From Ryuthela nishihirai (Eukaryota > Arthropoda > Arachnida > Araneae > Heptathelidae): 64,000 nucleotides of DNA. Position numbers and translations under genes: made by a program. The notes beneath the pieces were generated by a model that had not been told where the DNA came from, searched no databases, and saw only the letters and a list, made by a program, of their open reading frames with translations. Positions 57,751 to 64,000 of the stretch are shown piece after piece. The stretch covers positions 46,260,691 through 46,324,690 of the forward strand of contig JAWZYU010000025.1 of assembly GCA_038380435.1 (NCBI GenBank). Reading direction: 5' to 3'. How positions within the stretch are numbered: the first letter of the stretch is position 1; each line of letters starts with the position of its first letter.

Positions 57751-58484
57751 GGGCTGGGTTGTTTGACCCTTTAGCAGCACTTTTTTCACACAATGGGCTA
57801 AATGGTCAGGTCACAAGAACCCCATGGTTTAAGAGAAGGTTGCCGAAGGGGGCCCATTCGCGAGAGATTTTTAACCTCTCATCAAGGCCACCCAATGTGT
57901 CGTTTACCGGGCACAGGGCTTGACTCTCCTGCACGCGCTTAACGTTCTATCTGAGAGACGGCGGCTTTTTCAAGCTAACTTAGAACAGCGCGGGGGTTAG
58001 CAGGGATAAATCTCACAGGGTTGGGTTGGTTTGTTTTATCTCTGAGCGGCACTTTTTTTGCACATCATGAGCTAAATGGCTAGGTAACATGGACCCCGAA
58101 GGCTCAGAGAAGGTTGGGGGGAGGGGACCCACTGGAACAGCTGTTGGGAGACAGATGGTAGCCTCCCGTCAAGGCCATCCAGCGTGTTCTTTAACATGCA
58201 CAGGGTATGGGCTCTCCCGCACATGGGGCCACGGCTTAACGTCCCATCCGACGGACGGCGGCCTTTCCAAGCCCATCGGTGTCCCCTACTGACCGTGGGC
58301 AGGGCGGGGAATTTTGCGGAGATAAATCTCAACGCTGACCCAGCTGGGACTCGAACCTGGGAACTACAGATTATGCGCCTGGCGCGCTACTGACTGAGCC
58401 ACCCCCGCCCGAAATCTCACAGGTGGAACTCGAATCTGATCTGCAAATTTCGAGCCTGGTGCGCTACATCTGGAGCCAACAATG
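57751..58484 (-). mobile_element. SINE-1, old copy, split by a younger SINE-1
   Basis: The left part 57751-58019 (GGGCTGGGTTGTTTGACCCT ... GCAGGGATAAATCTCACAGG) and right part 58412-58484 (GGTGGAACTCGAATCTGATC ... GCGCTACATCTGGAGCC) are one diverged copy, with the B box in the right part. The young copy at 58020-58411 interrupts it between body and head. Confidence 0.85.
58020..58411 (-). mobile_element. SINE-1, young copy nested in an older SINE-1
   Basis: Near-consensus sequence with both promoter boxes. A perfect 12 bp duplication AAATCTCACAGG flanks it at 58008-58019 and 58412-58423, formed from the older SINE's own sequence. Confidence 0.94.
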
Positions 58485-58489
58485 TTTCC

Positions 58490-59005
58490 TCAGGAGGGTA
58501 ACTGCCACAGAAGAAAGGGCATTACTAGCAGCGCCCTCCTCTTCAAGGGGTCAAATATAATCTTATAATACTTTCTGTGACACTGAAATTGCATCACAGA
58601 AGACAAATTGGTCCGATTTTTATGCAAATCGGCAGGTGAGCGTAGGGCAGTGATGTTCCAAATGATTAAATTTCTATGACAAACACGTTCTGTATGTGGG
58701 TGAGCACTGGACAAAAGCTGCGGTAGTCCGCCAAATGCTTCAGGCGTTGAAGTTGTCTCCATTAAGCTACAAAAGACTGTTAATAATAGATATGGAATAC
58801 GAATTGTAGAAAATGGCTTCGTATGTAGAAAATGTCATTTCAGCCTTGGTCTGATTATAGGGCTCCGTGAAGCCTGACGGTCTAACCTCCGTATCGCCGC
58901 CCATATCGGATGCGACGAAAGGTCAATTGGACTTTATTGACTCTAATCATCTCAATAAGGTATTCAGAGTCGTCGTACAGGGGCAGGCTTCTATAAGATG
59001 CATAC
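58490..59005. other. Unrecognised sequence with weak open frames
   Basis: A minus frame at 58490-58762 reads METTSTPEAFGGLPQLLSS and KRRALLVMPFLLWQL. The end phrase is not a domain I know. GC is somewhat raised between 58860 and 59000. It might be part of an unrecognised mobile element. Confidence 0.3.
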
Positions 59006-59007
59006 AG

Positions 59008-59410
59008 CAAACTTAAACTTCATAAATTCCCAGGTGTAGATGAAATTAGTACGGAAATGCTTAGAGCTGGGAATATTTTGGTTACTACTTGGATGATTGA
59101 AATTTTGAATATCTTTTATGATAAAGGCATGGTTCTTAAGGATTTTACCAGAGCTATTATTATCCCTATTTTCAAAAAAGGTGATCGCAGTTCTTGTGAT
59201 AACTATAGGGGTATCAGTCTACTCTCTGTTCCAGGGAAATTTCTTTGCATGATTGTGCTTAATAGAATTAAGAATCTGGTTGACAGGCAATTGCGTGATG
59301 AGCAATGTGGATTCAGAAGTGGTAGGGGATGTGTGGATCAGATATTTTCACTTAGGCAGATTCTTGAGAAATGTTTAGAGTTTCAGAAACCTTTGGTGGC
59401 TAGCTTTGTT
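59008..59410 (+). pseudogene. RTE-like LINE fragment (RT core), same family as 37-40 kb
   Basis: The open frame from 59057 gives EMLRAGNILVTTWMIEILNI, DFTRAIIIPIFKKGDRSSCD, NYRGISLLSVPGKFL, EQCGFRSGRGCVDQIFSLR and EFQKPLVASFV. It is clearly the counterpart of minus 37800-38200. It ends abruptly at VASFV, before the FKKAFD box, and starts abruptly, so it is truncated at both ends. It lies 280 bp upstream of the channel exon at 59693. Confidence 0.88.
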
Positions 59411-59692
59411 TTACTTTCTTCACCCTATATTCCAATTTTGATCAATTTACTTATTATTTAATGCGTTAAGTTGATTTGTATTCAATATTTGAAATAAGTG
59501 TGGTTAAATTGACAAGCTATTTTAACTTCATTGATTGATCAAGTTTTGTAAAAATTGCACTTTCTTTCTTTACTTTCGAAAAACAGTTATTTTTTATTTA
59601 CAATCTATTGCCATTACAATAATAAAAAAGTTACATTCAAAAGGTTCGTTAAATTACTGGTCATAGCCAATATATTTCATTTTCTTTTACAG

Positions 59693-59868
59693 TGAAAGAT
59701 TATCCAATAACTATTATAGAATTAAATTTTGAACCCCATGAGTTCTTTCGTCCAGATCGGAAACCAAGAGCCATATTTTCTGTGCATTCCCCATTTGTTG
59801 CCGTTAACCCCTACAACAAAGGATTCCACGTCAAGCCCAAAAAGCACTACAGAGTTTATGTGAAACAG
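59693..59868 (+). CDS. DEG/ENaC sodium channel, exon 5 (extracellular beta-strands)
   Basis: The acceptor TTTCTTTTACAG| and donor CAG|GTAAAT are both good. The exon encodes KDYPITIIELNFEPHEFFRP, DRKPRAIFSVHSPFVAVNPY, NKGFHVKPKKHYRVYVKQ. The family normally has here L-x-L-N-h-E-x-x-x-Y, then a G-x-K-h-h-h-H-x-P block and a G-h-x-h-x-P-G-x-x-x-x-h-x-h pattern, which this follows well (palm/beta-ball strands). It ends in phase 0. The five exons total 918 bp, exactly 306 codons. The Cys-rich thumb, the pore and TM2 must be in later exons that I could not find before 64000. Confidence 0.85.
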
Positions 59869-60187
59869 GTAAATTAAACATTCATTTTAAAATTGAATAA
59901 TTTCACCACCAGGGTAGACATCCCATGGCTTCTAATTCGGCCACTACACAACAATAGATTTCAATGTTTATGTTTAACTCTATCGAGATCAGTTTCGTAT
60001 AAACGAATTTCGCAATATGCAGTTGAATCCGATATTATAATCACCGATAATGTTATCAATCGGCTATTGTTATCATAATCAGTCGGTCCCAAAACACTCT
60101 ATATATAATTATTTGAAAATAAACCGCCTATTATAAATCAAACTTCGGCTATTGTTATCAACTGTTGTAAATTACACTTGCGGGCAA

Positions 60188-60365
60188 ATGACAAGAATTT
60201 TTAGAAAATTCGTAAACTGATCTTTTGTCCGAAACTTACTTTTAACCGAAGCATACCCTTTTATCTTTTAAATAGGTGCATGACAAGAATTCTTAGAAAA
60301 TTACGTAAACAGATCTTTTGTTTAAAATTTACTTTTACCTGAAGCGAACCTTTTATCTTTTCAAA
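60188..60365. repeat. Tandem duplication, about 97 bp unit
   Basis: TGACAAGAATTTTTAGAAAA through CCCTTTTATCTTTTAAATAG (60190-60277) is repeated at 60282-60362 (TGACAAGAATTCTTAGAAAA ... CCTTTTATCTTTTCAAAAC). It lies in the 5' untranslated part of the Tigger element. Confidence 0.8.
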
Positions 60366-60523
60366 ACAAACCGAGACCATTGTTGCAGTGAGTGGGGATG
60401 CACACGTGCATCATACGTATCCTGTTGTGATTTCTCTGGTGTAATTTTGTGCTCTGTTGATTTAAGAAGACTTTATAAAGTGTTCTGTAAAAGAACCCTT
60501 TGGATCACGACAGAAGCGAAACA

Positions 60524-61064
60524 CCTCTCTTGCGTTGCGATCTTAAGCAACCACGACAATTCCCGATTCCGCCTATACGACACTACCAGTTATGAAAAGC
60601 CGTGCTATCTAGAGCCGGGGGCAAGGAATACGCCCTATAGGCGCACCTCAACCCCTGCCTCACATGGTAGCAGTCCTATAGAAGGAGAGCTGACCACCGG
60701 AAGAAACCTAACTTTAATCTGTTCCCCGGTTAGCCATGGACAAGGATATATAGATCCAAGTTCGATCGACACCCGGGGTGGAGACTCTTAGTAAGACCCA
60801 TACTATTTTTGAGGGCTCGTGCCTACTAGGCGGGCTCAGACCGTTCAGCAGAGCCCTCGAACTGCTCACCCAGAGCACCTGAGGTTGAGGTCTCGGACAC
60901 CGTCACCGTCCAACCGGCACGTCCAACCGGTCGGCGGCATCCTCAACCTCGGTTGGTCTTGGCTATGTCCAAACGGTGCCGCCACGCCGGTCGGCACAGC
61001 CTTCGACCGGGTTGCTGGATCCTAGGCCCCTCCACCACGACAGGTGGTCCCCTATTGGAGAGGG
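60524..61064. mobile_element. Unidentified GC-rich insertion with 14 bp target duplication
   Basis: ACAGAAGCGAAACA occurs exactly at 60510-60523 and 61065-61078, bounding a 541 bp block much richer in G+C than its surroundings. Its outermost bases are CCTCTC and GAGAGGG, a short inverted pair. It contains open stretches on plus (60318-60791 overlapping its left end, 60819-61025) without family resemblance. It has no poly(A), no tRNA-like boxes and no inverted ends longer than 6 bp. The Tigger sequence reads through normally if it is removed. A 14 bp duplication suggests LINE-type retroposition. Confidence 0.7.
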
Positions 61065-61770
61065 ACAGAAGCGAAACAGAAGCGTAGAGATTTGTCTCTT
61101 CAAAAAAAGCAAAGAATTTTAGAGTGCTACGATAAGTTGCCCAAAACGAGTCAACGTAGTGCCGCTGTGCATTTAAAAATTCCGCAGCCACTCTTGTGTA
61201 AGATCTTGAAAAACAGATCAGGCAGAAATTTCTGCACTTTCTAATGATAACATGGATCGGGAAGGAAAATCAAATTGAGTCAGCATTAAAAATTTGGTTT
61301 AGTAATGTTCGTGAAAAGAATGCTTCGGTTAATGGTACCTCTTATGCGTCAAAAAACAGAAGAATTTGCAAAAACTATGGGTAAAGAAGATTTCATTGCA
61401 ACTGATGTGTGGTTCAACGGAAATAGCGAGAGAATATCGTGCATAAACGTCTTCATGGTGAAGAAAAAAAGTGACGATTTGTTAGCAGCTAATGAGTGGA
61501 TAAAGACAGAATGGCTAAAGATTATTGCTGAATATTCACCCCAGGATATTTATAAAGCAGATGAAACTGGACTCTAGTTTCGTGCAATGCCTGAGCATGC
61601 TTATTTGTTTAAAAATGAAGTGCTGAAGGATTTAAGTTTTCGAAAGAACGAGTGACAGTTGTTGTGCTAATATGATAGGTGAGAAGCGAGACCTTATGGG
61701 GATTTGGAAAAGTAAAAATCCTCGGTGTTTCAAAGGTGTCAAAAGTTTGCCTGTTGATTACTTTTCTAGT

Positions 61771-62110
61771 TGGGTTGGGTTGTTTTACCTCTGAGTGGCA
61801 CTTTTTTGCACACCATGGGCTAAATGGCTAGGTCACATGGACCCCGAAGGCTCAGAGAAGGTTGAGGGAGGGGACCCACTGGAACAGCTGTTGGGAAACA
61901 GATGGAAGCCTCCCGTCAAGGCCATCCAGCGTGTTCTTTAACGTGCACAGGGTATGGCTCTCCCGCACACGGGGCCACGGCTTAACGTCCCATCCGACGG
62001 ACGGCGGCCTTTCCAAGCCCATCGGTGTCCCCTACTGACCGTGGACAGGGCGGGGAATTTTGAGGAGATAAATCTCAACGCTGACCCAGCTGGGACTCGA
62101 ACCTGGGAAC
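61771..62110 (-). mobile_element. SINE-1, 5'-truncated copy inside Tigger
   Basis: Ends at CGAACCTGGGAAC, so it lacks the A box and anticodon region of the head. A perfect 12 bp duplication TACTTTTCTAGT flanks it at 61759-61770 and 62111-62122. It interrupts the Tigger transposase between the first and second catalytic Asp blocks. Confidence 0.94.
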
Positions 62111-63100
62111 TACTTTTCTAGTGCAAATGCTTGGATGACAAATACCATTTTCAAAAATTGGGTAATTAAGTGGGATCTTGAATTAAAGCGTCTTGTTAGT
62201 AGACAACTGCACGGCACACAAAAACATTTTGTCATTAAAGAACGTCAAAGTGATCTTACCTTCGAACACTACGTCGTTAATTAAACCATGTGACCAAGGC
62301 ATCATACGAGCTTTTAAAGCTTATTACCGCAGGCAAATTCGTGCACAAATTATAGCTGAACTTCATGAAATTCAAGATCAATGCGATGCAAGTGCAACTG
62401 CCAAAAAAGATTTCCCTTCTCGATGCATTGCATTTGCTAGCAATGTCTTGGAAGCAAGTCTCAGAGAAAACTATCGAAAACTGCCTCCGAAAAGATGGAT
62501 TTTCTACAATAAATGCTGAAACTCCTGTTTCCGAAAAATCTGATCATTTTACAGCTGAAATTTTTAATCAAATCTTAGAAGATTTTTTTTTTTAAATTCC
62601 TAAAGAAGAATTCGAAAATTGGTTGGATATTGATAAAACAATATTGAAGTGGTGGCTACAATGACTGTATCGGAAATGTGTCAAGCTGTTGCCGATGATA
62701 ACTCCAAATTATCAGAAGAAAATGGACCTGATCCATTTATAGAAGAAGAGGTTTTAGAAGCTCTTCCAACTAATGCCCAGATGCAAGAAACATTATGAGT
62801 ATGAGAATTATATTCAGGAACTAATAGACGCAAACAAACGACAGACAAACTCGATAAGTTTTTCAAATAAATTTTATGTTGTTTTCAAAAAAAGTTGTTT
62901 ATAAGAATAAATAAATGTGTAAATATAATGTTGTATTAAGTGTACTGTTTGTGATAAATATAAATTGTATAAATGTCATAATTGTAATAAATTGAGTTCA
63001 ATAATGAAATTTTTTTATCCCCTGCTTAATGTTATCAACCGGTTATTGTTATCAAAAAAAGCACAAGTCTCAAAGTGATCATAATAACCGGATTCAACTG

Positions 63101-64000
63101 TACTTTTAAATAAGAGTAGGCATTCTGTTCTTTCTAGATTTCAACGATTTAATTGTCAGTAAGGTGAAAATTCACAAATGACACGAAAATAATGCTTTTC
63201 GATCAAAGTGTATCAAATGAGTGGGCCTTAACTGGCAGAGTGGTTAGTTAAGTTGTGACTTTTCCAACAAGACAAATTTTGTGTGTTTTGTTAACTCTAA
63301 CTGAGGCAGTGGTCAGCAGTGACTTCGGTCTTAGGAGGGCATGTCCTTGTATGAGAAAAGCCTGTAAAAACTAAGAGTAGTTTCCAGGATTCTTCTCTGT
63401 CTTATGTGTTATAAATTAATAAGTAACAAAAAAAAAAAGAATTTTACAGTAGAACATATTTTAGTTTTAAAAATTATCGCAGTCAGTGCTTAGGTGCGTG
63501 TTCTATCTTTGTTTGAAAATGTTGTATGCCATCACTGTAAAATGTATTTTAGGCTGCTGCTCTGATCAGATTGCTCGCCGTCCTCCCCTCTTCATCATCC
63601 AATAGAAATGGAAACCGTGACATCGTTTCCATTTCCTAAAAACACTGAAGTCGCAAAACAATAAGTCCAGACTGTACGGTTCCCACCAGAGTTTCCATAA
63701 TGATGATGCTTTCTGTCGCGATGATATTTTTTTCCGTAATGACTGTACGCTGGCCAGTTTTGGGGAAGGGATGTTGGACAAACTATTCTTTGTGGGGCCC
63801 TATGGAAACTTAACACGCGAAATATATCAGCCATTATGTATATTAAAGTCAGGGGCAGTCTGCTTCCTCCGCATACCCTAGCGCTGGCCCTGACTTGTTG
63901 GAACTGGCGTAGAAAATTAGGTTATGTCCAGCTCTAGAGAAGTAATATCGATTTGTTCACTGTACTCTTTTGGGCGTGACATGCAATTGTCCACGTAAAT
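63101..64000. other. Right end of window, nothing recognised
   Basis: Probably still intron of the channel gene. Short minus frames at 63566-63834 have no recognised similarity. No exon encoding TM2 was found. Confidence 0.4.

Larger units (their letters stand above)
60020..63100 (+). mobile_element. Tigger-type (pogo/TIGD) DNA transposon, decayed, with two insertions
   Basis: The ends carry CAGTTGAATCCG on plus at 60020 and on minus at 63100; a TA follows the right end (63101-63102). A further inverted motif ATGTTATCAA[T/C]CGG[C/T]TATTGTTATCA lies inside both ends. The transposase starts near 61080. SLQKKQRILECYDKLPKTSQ and AVHLKIPQPLLCKILKNR form a CENP-B/psq helix-turn-helix. EFAKTMGKEDFIATDVWF is the HTH_Tnp_Tc5-like second domain. 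IYKADETGL (61551-61575) has the first catalytic Asp. LVDNCTAHKN (62196-62225) has the second, and NTTSLIKPCDQGIIRAFKA the third block (about 62260-62320). Stops and shifts separate the parts. Without its insertions it would be about 2.2 kb, normal for Tigger. It lies downstream of the last seen channel exon. Confidence 0.87.

Noticed and set aside
63566..63834. Minus frames rich in His and Arg near the right edge
   Set aside because: Two overlapping frames of similar length, no motif, no splice signals; treated as chance.

Overview
The window is animal nuclear DNA, AT-rich and gene-poor. It holds short exons separated by very long introns and is packed with decayed transposons and tRNA-derived SINEs. 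The mixture (DEG/ENaC channel gene, mariner, Tigger, piggyBac and several hAT lineages, an RTE-like LINE, two SINE families with tRNA-like heads) fits an arthropod, most likely a spider or other chelicerate. That placement comes from family resemblance recalled without a search and is only moderately secure. No prokaryotic features, rRNA or CRISPR are present.

Two host genes are visible. (1) On the minus strand, a first coding exon at 14524-14663 and a second at 1163-1304 join in phase across a 13.2 kb intron. They give the N-terminus of a TPR protein, perhaps SMYD4-like, and the gene continues off the left edge. (2) On the plus strand, five exons (40690-41006, 45430-45553, 47708-47814, 57124-57317, 59693-59868) join in phase into 306 codons of a DEG/ENaC (ASIC/pickpocket-type) sodium channel, from before TM1 into the extracellular domain. 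The rest, including TM2, lies beyond the right edge or was not found. The two genes are divergent. The roughly 26 kb between them holds only mobile elements and unrecognised sequence.

Layout: 1-14.7 kb is the TPR gene and its large intron, with SINEs, a TIR-bounded mariner inserted in an older LINE fragment, a second mariner fossil, a pogo/Tigger deletion derivative and an 80-100 bp degenerate tandem array. 14.7-40.6 kb is intergenic: a palindromic MITE, a ZMYM1-like hAT, piggyBac, a jockey-like LINE, a Cys-rich pseudogene of unknown family, a GTF2IRD2-like hAT split by a SINE, and a near-complete RTE-like LINE. 40.7-64 kb is the channel gene, whose introns hold two minisatellites, a three-copy long repeat, another hAT, eight or more SINE copies (one nested in another) and a Tigger element that carries two further insertions.

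The best-supported new observations are precise insertion boundaries: 11-14 bp target-site duplications on most SINE-1 copies, an AACCC-repeat 3' tail on that SINE in place of poly(A), and an unidentified 541 bp GC-rich insertion with a perfect 14 bp duplication inside the Tigger element. I see no operon-like or defence-like system; the window is a record of nested transposition around two host genes.
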